From the NCBI GenBank assembly GCA_946807835.1, contig OX327683.1:33291001-33355000 (forward strand): a stretch of 64,000 bases of DNA, given 5' to 3'. The stretch's first letter is position 1. Each line of letters opens with the position of its first letter. The position numbers and the translations under genes were made by a program. The stretch comes from Ailanthus altissimus. Its lineage: Eukaryota; Streptophyta; Magnoliopsida; Sapindales; Simaroubaceae. The notes under the pieces were generated by a model. That model saw only the letters and a program-made list of their open reading frames with translations. It ran no database searches and was not told the DNA's origin. Of this stretch, positions 13,474-25,619 are shown in pieces.

Positions 13474-13554
13474 TACATAAAATAGAACAAGCCAATGAAA
13501 AAGCTCCAAGAAAGTGCACCGACGCAATACTGAAGCAAAGCGAAAAAAGGAACA

Positions 13555-15923
13555 ATGGCAGTTACATCTCATCTAGCCAAATTCGCTTCCCTTTCTCTAA
13601 ATCCTCGCATTTTCTCTTATTCTCCTCCTCTCTCTCACATCCCCACAACCAATCTTGGTCTCGTGAACACCAACAAGCTCAGTTCAAGAACGAGCTTCAG
13701 CTTCAATGGCGGAAGAAGATACGGAGCCGGTCCCGTTCAAGCCATGGCTTCGTCGTCTTTCGGGTCTAGGCTCGAGGAGAGCGTTAAAACGACAGTGTCC
13801 GAGAACCCAGTTGTTTTTTACTCCAAAACTTGGTGCTCGTGAGTTGAATTTTGCCATCCATATCATTTCTCAGTCTTTTTTTTTTTGGTTATTCTTACGT
13901 TAATCTTGATTATTTATATTTTTGGATTTGGTTTTATTAAGAGGACTTTGAAATGGTTTCTTTTTGAGCTTTGAAGGTATTCATCCGAGGTGAAATCTTT
14001 GTTCAAGAGACTTGGTGTGGAGCCATTGGTTATTGAATTGGATGAAATGGGTATGTGACTCTAGTTCTTAATAACTGTGTGTATTTCTGTACTAATTCGA
14101 TAAGTAATAATGCTGTTCATTATCAACGCACTGAATTCGTGATCTTGGTGGTAACTTTTCAGCTCAGAAATTAATACTTATATGTTTTGACGTGCACGCC
14201 ATTGTGTTTGAGATGTTAAGGTGACAACTGACAACTTTATTTGCAGCCAATTGCACATAATTTATCATCATTCATGCCATCCAGACGAATCTTAGAAACA
14301 ATGCAGCTCTGGAGTAACCCTTATTTCATTTTGCTGGCTGGCGGAGTTTTAAACTTTCAAATATCTTGTTATTAATATCAAATTCTCTTCCAGCAAATGG
14401 AAGATGGGCATTAAAATTATTTGATTTACCACGCGGTTTTTGTATTTTGGTAGACGAAATCTCAAGACCTTCCTGTCTTTCAGGTCCCCAAGGGCCCCAG
14501 CTGCAGAAGGTGCTGGAAAGGCTAACTGGACAGCACACTGTCCCCAATGTTTTCATTGGTATGTAGTGTTTTCTGCAATGATAATCATTAACAGTGATGT
14601 ATCTGATGTATGCTTTGCTCAAACTGAAGGATACACTGAGTGCTTCTATCAATTCTTAGCCATTTTTAATGAAATCGTACAACTATATGGTTCACACATA
14701 TCAATTAAGACATCTGATATGGAGCATGTAGTTCTCACAGACTTGGGAGTATTTCTATCTAAGACATTAATAGTCTTTTGTTTTACCTTCTTCTCCTTTT
14801 TGCATTTTTCTTTTTGGTTCTATGTGCAACCAATTTGGTCTTACCCTTTTCATGTTTGAAAAATTGAAATGCTGATTAAGAGACATGCGCTAGACAGGAG
14901 ATGAGCACGTCTATTATGAAATTTTGTCTGTGGTGATTCAAGTTCATAAAATTTTTCAATCATCTCCTGTCTAGCAAATATGAGTTATAAAACCAAAGTG
15001 AAACAGAAGACGAACCAACTCTCTCTGAGAGTTGTCTGGGGAAATTAAGACAAACCAACTGAATGATATGCTTCCAGACTTAAGCTTGTAATCCTTCTAC
15101 ATTATCAATCTTAAGTTATGATCTGTCTTGTAGTTACAATGATTGTTTTAGTCGTTGACACTCTCAGAATAATGCTTTAAAGAAATTTTCAATGCTCATC
15201 CCTTCAAAAAGATCATATTTAATGTTCAATCCAATTTCTTTTACAAATTGACACCTTTAAATTTCAGCACTCCTGGAAGACAGAAGTGATCTAATTCTTT
15301 TGAAAGTACACTTTTACATTATGTGGTATACTCCTTTATCTACTTATTTGGATTTTCACGGAATAAATACTCATATCTTTGTTTCTTTCCTTGACCAGGG
15401 AGCAAACACATTGGTGGTTGTACAGGTACACTATACAGGCATTTTTCTCCTTCTAAAAAACTATTATTCATCATGGAATTGGGGAGTGCGGGATAACTAA
15501 ATATTAGCATATCTTGAGATTGTTCTTTACTACAATACAAACATTTTCCTCTGGTAGTGAATGTTGTTCCAATTTCTCAAAATTTGAGTTGCTACCTAAG
15601 TAAATTAGTTACCGGCCTTCCTTTTTTTTTTCCTTTCAAAATCTGACATCCTACTCCTTTTAAAAGCTTTTCTTTATTTTGTTTCTTTTTACTGAAAATC
15701 TCAACATGTTATGAGTCTAATCTCTCTTTGATGTAGGCAATAGTAATTATAAGATATTTGGCCTTGGCTATTTTCTCAGTACCAAAAGTTAAATAAAAAA
15801 TAACCAAACGGTTTGACCATTAGCATTGCTTCATGCTTGGATGCAGATACTGTGAAGCTATATCGGAAAGGTGAACTTGAACCTTTGCTCTCAGAAGCTA
15901 ATGCAAATAGTGCAGAGAGTTAG
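13555..15923 (+). CDS. GRXS12: Chloroplast glutaredoxin, GRXS12 type
   Basis: Five exons give a 178-residue protein: 13,555-13,838, 13,977-14,050, 14,484-14,558, 15,399-15,425, 15,847-15,923, all with GT..AG introns and matching phases. Residues 1 to about 70 are rich in Ser, Arg and Asn and look like a plastid transit peptide. The active site WCSYSS (residues 93-98) keeps the first Cys and has Ser in place of the second, as in GRXS12. TVP (138-140) and GGCTDT (150-155) are the glutathione-binding elements; Cys152 matches the extra Cys of the GrxC5/S12 group. Known family role: reduction of glutathionylated proteins in the stroma, using glutathione. The start codon is the first ATG of the frame. 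A gypsy element begins 8 bp after the TAG, so the original 3' UTR is separated from the gene. Confidence 0.93.
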
Positions 15924-15931
15924 CTCCTTTG

Positions 15932-16400
15932 TGTCACGGATTTTTCAAAAATCGTGCGGCCTTAGATGCGTTGCGTGCTAAGCAGTCGAGAAAACCACAC
16001 AAAGAGAAGAAAAACACGCACACCAAGTGTTTGCACGAATATTCTATATTGCTGAAGAGAAATCAAAGCTATAAGATGAATTATACAAATGAATGTTTCT
16101 CCTTTATATACTAACAGTCTTATACAATCGATGGCTGAGATCTAAATGATCTAACGACGTAAATACAAGATGAAGAATTATGCACTAGAATATTCTTAGA
16201 TGCCATCATACATTCTATGGAATTCTAATCAAGGTTAACAACTCTAATAAGTCGCAGGCCAAGCTCGGTTCTCCATCCCAAACAGCGGGCCTTCTAGAAG
16301 CTCCGGTCCACGTAGCGCTCCATGGTCCAAGAGGCCTCCAACAGGCCTAGTCGCGCACCAAGTGCTTGAGAAAATGTTTGAGAGCACTTGGGGTGTGACA
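15932..16400 (-). repeat. 3' LTR of gypsy copy 1
   Basis: 469 bp, in element sense the downstream LTR. On the plus strand it begins TGTCACGGAT and ends GGGTGTGACA. It starts 8 bp after the glutaredoxin stop codon, so glutaredoxin transcripts would run into it in the antisense direction. Confidence 0.9.
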
Positions 16401-16416
16401 TTCTCCCCCAGTAAAT

Positions 16417-19400
16417 TCACGCGAAGCCCTTGTCGTGTCCTTGTTGGAACTTGCACACCTTCTTCTCGAAATGTCACAGTGCATTCTCGGGTTCCCAGCT
16501 TGCTTCGCTATCAGGCAATCCCTTTTACTTGACGAGATATTCACGACTCGGACGACAGTTCTTCTTTCGTATTGTCCTCACATCAAGAATAAGTTCAGCC
16601 TCCTTGTCATAAGATATGGAAACACCCAATGGTGCCTTGGTTCGTGGCCTACACTCTGTGTCCTCCGCATCACCATGGTATGACTTTAGGCAGCTTGCGT
16701 GAAACACCGGATGTAGCTGAAGTCTCGAAGGCAACTCCACTTTGTACGAGACATTGTCAACCCTCTTGGCAATAGAAAATGACCCCTCATATTTTCGAAC
16801 AAGGCCCTTATGAAGTGGGCGCGTAGACTTGTGCTGTGTCGGAAGAATTTTCACCATCACTAAATCTCTTACGCTGTACTCAACATGTCTTCACTTACCG
16901 TCAACCCATTTCTTCATCCGTTTTGTCGCTTTGTTCAGACACACCCGCGTCTTGTCCGACTGTTCCTGCCAGGACTTCTCAACTTTGTAGGTTGCTGGAC
17001 TCTTCCTTGTATTGCTGGATATGAGTGCGTGCGGCGTGAGAGGTTGTTGGCCAGTAGCTAACTCGAATGGGCTCTGGTTCGTCAATTCACTCTTCTGCAA
17101 GTTGCATGAGAACTGTGCTACATCGAGTAATTTGACCCAATCCTGCTGATTTGCTCCCACAAAGTGCCGCAAGTACAACTCCAGTAATGCATTCATCCTC
17201 TCGGTCTGCCTATTCGTTTGTGCGTGAAAGCTGGTGGAAAAGCGAAGCTCCGATCCCATGAGATTGAACAATCTAGTCCAGAATCTCCCCGTAAACCTCG
17301 TATCACAATCACTGACTATCACTCTCGGTAACCCCCAGTACTTGACTACGTGCTTAAAGAAAAGTTTTGCTGTCTCTTCCATACTGCACTCCTTGGGCGC
17401 CGGTATGAAAGTCGCATACTTGAAAAATCGATCTACCACCACAATGATAGTCCTACACCCCTCGGACTTCGACAAAGCTACGATGAAATCTATAGAGATG
17501 CTCTCCCAAGGTCTCTCCGGTATGGGCAGTGGCTTCAGTAGCCCTGCGAGACTCCGCTACTCGATCTTGTCCTGTTGGCACACAAGACAAGTCTTAACAA
17601 ACTGTTCTATCTCTTCCCGCATGCGTGGCCAATAGTAGATTGTCTCCAATAGGGCGCGTGTGCGTCGCTGTCCTGGATGTCCTACCCATTTTATGTCGTG
17701 ACACTCCCTAATGAGGTTACGCCGCAAGTTCTCCCACTGTGGCACATATCCCGGCGTCCCTTGGTGTAGAGAAGTCCATCTTCTACCCAAAATCGCTGAG
17801 TCTTTCCCTCGTGTGCTTGAGCGGCGAGCTGTGTGGCTGCGGGATCATGCTTCATTCCCTCGTGAAATAGGCCGAGCAAATCACCTTCCAGCTTGCTTAT
17901 AGCTACTAACTCGACCTTTCGGCTTAAGGCGTCCGCTACCACGTTCACCTTTCCCGCTTTGTACTCGAGCTCGTAATCGAACTCCGCCAAGAAGTCCTAC
18001 CACCTAGCTTGCTTTGGGCTGAATTTCTTCTGGCTTTGGAAGTAACTCGTTGCTATGTTGCCCGTCATCACTACGAACTTTGCCCCAAGTAAATAGTGTC
18101 GCCAAGTACACAGACAATGGATGACCCCCATCATCTTCTTCTCTTGTATTGTATAGCGCTTCTTCGTCTTGTTGAGTTTCCGGCTCTTATACGCGATTGG
18201 ATGATCCTACTGCATTAATACACCACCAATGGCAAAGTCAGATGAATCGGTACGTACCTTATACGGTAACAAGTGATTCGGCAATGCTAAGACTGGTTCC
18301 TCGATCACTGCTATCTTCAGTCAATCAAAAGCCCATTGACACTCTTTAGTTCACTCTCGTGCTTTAGTCTTCTATAACAGGTCGGTAAGGGGTGAAGCAA
18401 TAGTGGAATAGCTCTTGATAAATCTCCAATAATAGTTGACTAACCCAAAGAAAGACTACAGCTCGGTAACTCTCGTGGGTGCCTCCTAATCCACTATAGC
18501 GCGAATCTTCGCCTTGTCCATCATTAACTTGTTGTCTTTGATCTTGTGACCCAAAAAGTCTACCTCCGGCTTGGCGAATGAACACCTCTTCCTCTTCACA
18601 TACAGCTCATTCTCGCAGAGCACCTTCAAGATAGATTTCAAGTGTTCCACGTGCTTTTCAAGAGTGTTGCTGTAGATGACGATGTCGTCTAAGTACACGA
18701 CGACGAATTTATCGAAGAAGGGCTGGAGTATGTTGTTCATCACTGTGCAGAAGGTGGTTGACGCGTTTGTGAGGCCAAACGGCATGACAAGAAACTCAAA
18801 GGCCCCATAACGCGTCACACATGTGGTTTTGCCGCTCATCACCCTCGGCTATCCGCACTTGATGGTAACCTGATCGCAAGTCCAGCTTTGAAAAGTACTT
18901 CGTCTGCCCCAATTGATCAAACAAGTCAACAATTAAAGGAATGAGATACCTATTCTTGACAGTGACCTTGTTCAGCGCCCGGTAGTCTTTGCATAACCGC
19001 AACGATCCGTCGTGCTTGCGCTGAAAAAGCACGGGCGCGCCGTAGGGCGCCTTAGATGGCTGGATAAATCCTGCATCTAGCAGCTCCTTGAGTTGCTTCC
19101 GCAACTCTGCTAACTCTGGTGGAGACATTCGGTAGGGCGCTTTGGCTAGAGGTTTAGCTCCCGGCTCCAGCTCAATCTCGTGATCGTTGAGCACTTTCGT
19201 GATCTCCGCTGGCAGCTCCTCTTCGGCTCTAGCTCCAGCTCAATCTCGTGATCGTTGAGCACTTTCGTGATCTCCGCTGGCAGCTCCTCTTCGGCTCCAG
19301 CTCCAGCTCAATCGCCTGTTTTGGTGGTAATTTATGTGGTAGTGCTGCTGACATCACGTCTTAGTGTTGTTTGAGCACTTTCGTGATCTCCGCTGGCAGC

Positions 19401-21174
19401 TCCTCTTCGCCCCCATTCTCTTCATCATCTACCTCCCATATAGTGGCGAGATATGTCTCTTCTCCCCGCTTGGCTCCCTTTTTCAGTTGCATGGCGGAAA
19501 GGAGAGTGGTGTGGGTGTTGGGTTTGGATTGCCCATCTTTCGACTTGTCTACTGTTGGCACCATGCATGGTCCTCCCTCCAGAATACATACCTAGTTGTG
19601 TCGGGGAAGCGGTACCACATTAAACTGTCGCAAGAAATCCATACCAAGAACAACATCAAAATCATTGAGAGGTGCTATCGAAAAGTTTACCTTATTGCTC
19701 CATTTTTCGAGGCGCATTTCGACTCCACGAATGAGCTCGTCCAGTGGCTTGATTGCGGCGTTCACAGTCTTGAGGTAGCCAATCCCCTTCTCCACCTTGA
19801 GGCCCAAGCGCATTGCTTCCGCACGCTTAATAAAGTTGTGCGTAGCTCTAATATCTATTAGCGCTTGAGTCTTCCTGCCATTAATGTAGGCTTCAACGTA
19901 CATCAGTGCCTTTCCCATTGGCGCGCGGGTTGCCCGCTTGGCATTGAGGGCATTGAGCAACTGCAGACATCCCAATTGTCCCTATTCACCCATTTCTTGA
20001 ATCTCCAACATCGCGTTGATAGCCTTCTTCTTTGGACAGTCATTCACCCAATGATCCCCGTTGCAAAGGAAGTTGCTAGATCTCGACTTTCTCCCGCTGT
20101 TGCGCTTCTGCTCTCTCCCTGTGGGTGATTTACCTTTTTCCTCCTTATCCTGCGGAGGGTGAGACTCCCTGGTTCCCCCACCTTTTCTGTGATTGGGTTT
20201 CTAATTTTTGGACTTCCTCATATCACCTTGCGGCAATCTGTGAGCGTTTCTGTCAATGTGCGGGCGTCGGATATATCTTGCACTCTACGCCGCTTCAACT
20301 CATTGGACGCCCATATTTGTAATCCATCGAGGAAATTGAACAGCAAGTCTTCTTCGCTCTTGTTGGGGATCTGCAGCATCAATAGTGAGTACTCCTCTAC
20401 GTACTCGCCAATCGACTTGTTCTATCTCAACTCTTTTAGACGCTTCTTAGTGTTGTGCGCCACATTCTCCGGATAGAATTGACGCTTCAACTCCTGTTGT
20501 AACTCTGTCCAGGTGTTGATGGTGCAGGTACCCTTGCAAATCTCCTCGCTCTTCCTACGCCACCACAGAATTGCATGGTCAGAGAGATATTGGGTCGCGG
20601 TGTTTACCTTATCCTCGTCCCGTACGCTTAGGGCATCAAAGTATCTCTCCATTTGCCAGAAGTAATTGTCGACCTCTTTGGCGTTCCGCTTCCCGTTGAA
20701 CTCCTTGGGCTTAAGAGCATTGACCCTCGGTGCAGACACCGTAACTTGAGCGACGGCGGACCCGTTCGCCACCGCCCGCTTGCACAGCACCATATCCTCC
20801 TTGACAATTTCAAACCCTCGACGTAGCTCCTCTACTTGGGCTTGAATCCTGTCCATCGTGGTGAGGACCTTCTCCTGAAAAGTCTTGATTCAGTCTCGCT
20901 GCTTATCGGCGTAAGCCTTGATGGATGCGTTGACGAGGGAACGCAGCTCGTTTCCTTGAGTGTCGTGGCCTACCTCGAGCTTCTCCACTTGCTACTTTAG
21001 CTGTCCAAGGTGTTCTGCTGCCTTCCCGACAGTGCCGTTGAGTGCTTTCACCATACTCCCCACATCTTGACCTGGATTTGCTGACTTATTGCGAGGGACA
21101 TTGCCGTGCTTCTTAGCTTTGGGGTTTCGACTCCTCTCTTCAATCAGATCCGATGGCATGACGTCTTTCTCCAT
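16417..21174 (-). pseudogene. Broken gag-pol of gypsy copy 1
   Basis: Read right to left on the minus strand the order is gag (from an ATG at 21,174, coiled-coil-like segment near 20,850), protease (DIRATHNF near 19,870), reverse transcriptase (YLDD near 18,690), RNase H (about 18,000-18,300), integrase zinc finger and core (17,000-17,800, VSDCDTRF present) and a chromodomain remnant (near 16,440-16,550, its first conserved Trp replaced by a stop). Numerous stops and frameshifts separate these blocks, so no functional polyprotein is made. A 68-bp unit is tandemly repeated near 19,171-19,306. Confidence 0.9.
19171..19306. repeat. 68-bp tandem duplication inside gypsy copy 1
   Basis: A unit beginning CTCAATCTCGTGATCGTTGA recurs at 19,171 and 19,239, with a third partial start at 19,307. 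Part of the same unit (GAGCACTTTCGTGATCTCCG) appears again near 19,372. The period is 68 bp, so even two extra units shift the reading frame. It is a local rearrangement in the protease to reverse-transcriptase spacer. Confidence 0.8.
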
Positions 21175-21198
21175 CTTTGAACCTGCTTTGATACCAAA

Positions 21199-21669
21199 TG
21201 TCACGGACCTTTCGAGAACCGTGCAGTCTTACACGCGTTGCGTGCTAAGCAGCCAAGAAAATCACACAAAGAGAAGAAAAACACGCACACCAAGTGTTTG
21301 CACGAATGCTCTCTATATTGCTAAAGAGAAAACAAAGCTATGAGATGAATTATATATGTGAAGGTCTCCCCTTTATATACTAGCAGCCCTATACAATCGA
21401 CGGTTGAGATCTAAATGATCTAACGACGTACATATAAGATGGAGAATTATGCTCTAAAATATTCCTAGATACCATCATACATTCTATGGAATTCTAATCA
21501 AGGTTAACAACCCTAATAAGTCGCGGGTCAAACTCGGTTCTCCATCCCAAATAACGGGCCTTCTAGAAGCTCCGGTCCACGTAGCGCTCTATGGTCCAAG
21601 AGACCTCCAGCAGGCCTAGTCGTGCACCAAGTGCTCGAGGAAATGCTTGAGAGCACTTAGGGCGTGACA
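21199..21669 (-). repeat. 5' LTR of gypsy copy 1
   Basis: 471 bp, in element sense the upstream LTR. On the plus strand it runs from TGTCACGGAC to GGGCGTGACA. The primer-binding site adjoins its left edge. TTTATATACTAGCAG in the middle may mark the core promoter region. Confidence 0.9.
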
Positions 21670-22371
21670 CTTGGCAGGTGATTATTTGAAGGATTTCACA
21701 CTCTTATCAAAACTTGGATCACCTCACATTCTAAAATCTACTTGCATTCAAACATTGATTTTTATGTATGCAAAATTATATTGAACTCATGGAATTTGTT
21801 GTCATGTCATTGTCTGTGAACCTAAATTATTATTAATCCATGTTAAAACCCTTGAAATCTAACTGTAGATGAAGGGTTTGGGGAGGTGAAGAAACAAGAT
21901 GCATCAGACATACCATTGGTAAAGTTAAAACTATTAATTCATTGAATATTTATTTTCTTAAGCACTGATATAAAGGATTTTGAAGCTAAAGAGATGCATC
22001 TACACGTTATGTTAATGTATAAGCTTTGCTTGTCTTAGGCAGTTTTTTCCCTTCCTCTTTTTTGTTTTTTGAACTACAGTTCTCTTAGATTAAAAATCCC
22101 TGGCACCTTACTGTTTGATCACCCAGATGATAAAAAAAATTTAACACAGAATGCAAAAGGAAAGGTACATTTAGTTCAATTGAAGATCAAAAGAAGAAAG
22201 TAAAGTTGTTAGAAATCCCAGCACTGAAGTGGATAGCTGAATTTCCCATTAACAGCCCATTATTTCATTTGCTGCTCATAGCAAAGGTAGAATTAAAACA
22301 TATCAACAAAAGAACTGGAAGCAGACAATAGATGCCTGTAAAATGAAGAAACACTATCCAAAAGACACTGT
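21670..22371. other. Displaced 3' flank of the glutaredoxin gene and spacer
   Basis: This AT-rich stretch follows the gypsy insertion and probably contains the former glutaredoxin 3' UTR. No open reading frame of note. It ends at the stop codon of the first glutathione transferase, which is transcribed toward it. Confidence 0.45.
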
Positions 22372-23145
22372 CTATGATGTTGCTGATGCAATAAACAGGT
22401 TCCTCAAGTTTTTGAAATAGGGCAGCAATTCATTATGATCAGGAAGGTTCTCTTTGATGATTGGGACTTCCTTAAAATTCTCAATCCATGCCCGTAAGCG
22501 AGGAAAGCTATCTGGTTCCAGTAACTTAACTCCAACTGCTTCTTCCATAGCTCCAAGCCAGCCAGCTATCCATCCAAAAGCTATATCAGTCAATCCAATG
22601 TTGTTGCCTCCAAAGAACTTCTTCTCTCCGAGTCCTTTCTCTTCCAGGATCTTCAGAAGTTCTTTGGCTTCTTTTATAGCCTTTTCTTGCTCTTCCCCAG
22701 CAGTGTGAAAATAGGCGAAAAAAGTTGGACTCTACACCATTTAACACACAAATATAGATGAGAAAGGACTGTTTGAACTTTGAAGCTCTAGGTTTCCTTT
22801 TAAAAGAAGTAGACTAAGGACAGAATGTAGGATTACCTTGTCCTCATCGAACTTTGTCCAGAACCGAGCCAGAGCTCTCTCATAAGGATCATCTGGAAGC
22901 AGGGGATTCTGAGGCCAGGTCTCTTCTATGTACTCAAGAATAACTATGGATTCTGCTATTGGTCTGCCGCCGTGAACAAGCACTGGGACTTGTTTATGAA
23001 CTGGGTTATACTGGAGAAGCAGAGCACTTTTGTTGCGAATGTTCTCTTCCACATACTCATAGTTCACTCCTTTGAGTTTTAGAGCCCAAATAACTCTGTA
23101 ACAAAATGAACTAGGCCAAGCTCCCAGTAACTTCACTTCTTCCAT
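22372..23145 (-). CDS. Tau-class glutathione S-transferase (copy A)
   Basis: Two exons (22,837-23,145 and 22,372-22,731) around a 105-bp phase-0 intron give 222 residues, the usual size and gene structure of plant GSTU genes. The N-terminal thioredoxin-like domain holds Ser12 (AWPSSF), the catalytic Ser position, then VPVL (53-56) and Glu65-Ser66, which bind glutathione. The helical C-terminal domain follows the intron. Known role: cytosolic conjugation of glutathione to electrophiles, or ligand binding. The usual SPF after the catalytic position reads SSF here. A second gene of identical layout lies about 0.5 kb upstream. The ATG chosen begins the conserved MEEVKL start shared by both copies. 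Confidence 0.93.
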
Positions 23146-23625
23146 GTTTGCTTATTATGATCAGTTTGTATGTTGTTCTGCTGCTCAGATAGTTGATTTA
23201 TATGTGGTTGAATGGGATTCTCTTGCTTGAGCCCTGTACTTTCTAGGTTGAATAAAGATGTTCTTTTGTAGGTCATTTTTGGCATACATGATATTAATCT
23301 ATATAAAATGACCCTTTAAAGTTTTAAAAAGATATTTTGATTTTGACTGGATAACTAAAAGATGGATGACTGACTTCATAGTCGGTGAGCGACAATTACA
23401 TTATTGGAAGTGGATTGACCGGTGTGTAAAATTTGTTTCTTAAAATCAGTTCTTCAAATCAAAAGGGATAGATAAGCTTTATTAGCAAAGCAAGATAGAG
23501 ACTGTCCCCTTACAAGCACCAAAGGAAAAAGAAGAAAAAAAATCAAATTGAAATACAATTCAACAACATTATTAAAAAAAAAAAAGACACTAAAACTTGC
23601 ATAAACATAGATCAGTTAATAGTGT

Positions 23626-24380
23626 TTAAGCCAAATTTGATCCAATAAACATCCCCCTTTTCTGCTTGTAGTAAGCGAACATCTCATCGCAATCAGGAAG
23701 ATGGTGTTTGATCACAGGGTGACTCCTGAAATTCCCAATCCAAGCGTGTAAACGAGGGAAGCTATCAGCATCAAGTAATTTCACACCAACTACGTCTTCA
23801 ATGACTCCGAAAGATTTAGCTAGCCATCCAAAAACCAGATCCGCCATTCCAATTTCAGTTCCCCCAAAAAACTTCTTGTCTCCAAGTGCTTGCGCTTCTA
23901 TCATCTTCAATAGCTCTCTTGATTCTTCTATCGCCTTATTGTGCTCTTCTCCAACAGCAATATAGAATTTTGCAAATGAAATACTCTGCATGGCGAAAAA
24001 ACTCTTCGATTTTAAACATTTTTAACTTTAAACAATGACATTAGCACAAAAGTGATGCTTGGAGTAATCACCTTCTGATCACAGAAATTAATCCAGAACC
24101 GTGCCTCGGCTCTGTCATAAGGGTCTTTGGGGAGCAAAGGATGTTGAGGCCATGTCTCCTCGATATACTCGAGAATGACAGCAGACTCAACGATTGGTTT
24201 TCCATTATGGAGGAGCACGGGGACTTTTTTATGAACTGGGTTGTACTTCAAAAGCATATCACTTCTGTTGGACAAATCCTCTTCCACATATTCATATTTG
24301 ATGCCCTTAAGCTCAAGAGCCCATATGATTCTGTAAACAAAGGGACTTGGCCAAGCTCCAATTAGCTTCACTTCTTCCAT
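23626..24380 (-). CDS. Tau-class glutathione S-transferase (copy B)
   Basis: Exons 24,072-24,380 (309 bp) and 23,626-23,985 (360 bp) flank an 86-bp phase-0 intron; both exon lengths equal those of copy A, giving 222 residues. Ser12 sits in the standard AWPSPF motif, KKVPVL (51-56) and Glu65-Ser66 form the glutathione site, and the C-terminal helical domain includes [19 protein letters not shown]. The open frame extends upstream of 24,380 but without support; MEEVKL at 24,380 matches copy A. The two genes are a head-to-tail tandem pair on the minus strand, almost certainly a local duplication. They have diverged considerably in the C-terminal half, suggesting different substrates. Confidence 0.94.
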
Positions 24381-25503
24381 TTTTTGTTTGTTGAATGAGT
24401 TAAAAGTCTCTCGATCATGCAAGTCATTTATATAGATGATCTCATCGAGAATCTTAGCTGGGTTTTGAGATAATAGTTTGGAAAAATAGAAGCATGAGTT
24501 GATTTTTCTTTGGCTCCAATTGGCCGTTTCAATTAATGTATGCATTTTGACTGGAAATTCTTCGAGGGGGTGGCTTTTTGACTTTTGTATGCTGGGTCAC
24601 AAGCACTGGCGCAAACGCAAGATACAAATTCACATGGTTCATTGGACGAGTTGCCTTCGATTTTTAATTTTTATTGTCACACGGAGACGCGTCGGCATGA
24701 AGGATTTCTTGTCCGAGCCAGGTATCAGCAGATAAGAATTTTCCTTGCATCAAACAATATCATGGGAAGATAATTTATATGTAATATCAGTTTTGACTAT
24801 ATCTACGGATAAAAAGAAAATAAAAACTCTTATGAAACAGCCATTTTACACTACGAACCTATGCTTGAATCTTCCTTTAGGCCCTTCCTTGTTCGTTCAT
24901 GATTTACAATATCATATCGTGATTTGTAGCACTTGGTGAATGGGCATTAAGTTGCTGGATTGTGCACAATTTGCATTTGCGGTACTGGTGAACCAAACTT
25001 ATTACATGTACTACAGCCTGAGCCCACGGATGAGTTCAAATATCCAACCGAATGAATTGTAACAAAATTACACAATTCGTTCCTTTTGATTAACTTTGTC
25101 AACCTACCGTGTAATACTTCCAAGTTCAAATTTTCATCAAAAACCTATCTTTCTTGTTAATATTAAAAATCTGATTAATTTTTATTTTTACAAAAAATCT
25201 AACGAATTTTATTTATTTTTAATTAATTTCAAAGTCATCTGAATATATTAATACCATATTCAATAATAGAAGAAAATCCCCAAATTTATTACTGATTAGT
25301 TTTAAATGGTACAATAGAAATACCATCCATGATTGAAGACCGTGACAGATGCTTCGTTTGTGAAAATGGGTCAGATTGGGCCCATTATTCTACAACTTTT
25401 CATAGTCCAGGCCTGTCACAATTTTTCAAGACGGCCCAATAAACTTGGATTGGAGGACAAGCACCAGCGTGGCAACATGACGATCACAACCCATAAATGC
25501 CTG

Positions 25504-25506
<3 letters not shown>
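24381..25506. other. Intergenic region between GST copy B and the DUF3493 gene
   Basis: This is the shared 5' flank of two divergently transcribed genes. No additional gene is seen. The small open frames here lack family resemblance. Confidence 0.5.

Positions 25507-25541
<35 letters not shown>
25507..25541. repeat. (CT)n microsatellite
   Basis: An uninterrupted CT run of 35 bases, 78 bp before the start codon of the DUF3493 gene, so probably in its 5' UTR or core promoter. Pyrimidine patches of this sort are common near plant transcription starts. Confidence 0.95.
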
Positions 25542-25543
<2 letters not shown>

Positions 25544-25619
25544 CCACTAGGTAAGAACTAAGAAGCCATGCCACTCTAAATTTTGAAACAGACAAAAATC
25601 TCCACATTTTGCTCTAATC

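Larger units (their letters stand above)
15932..21669 (-). mobile_element. Decayed Ty3/gypsy retrotransposon (copy 1)
   Basis: Two LTRs (15,932-16,400 and 21,199-21,669) with TGTCAC..TGACA ends bound a gag-pol region on the minus strand. The primer-binding site, complementary to initiator tRNA-Met, is at 21,185-21,196; the polypurine tract (TGGGGGAGAA in element sense) is at 16,401-16,410. The two LTRs differ at roughly 50 of 470 positions by eye, mostly transitions, so the copy is old. The flanks are CTTTG and CTTGG, a 4-of-5 match, consistent with a mutated target duplication. Coding is broken by many stops and frame changes. Its proteins closely resemble those of copy 2 (40,118-45,863), but the LTR sequences have diverged. 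Confidence 0.92.
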
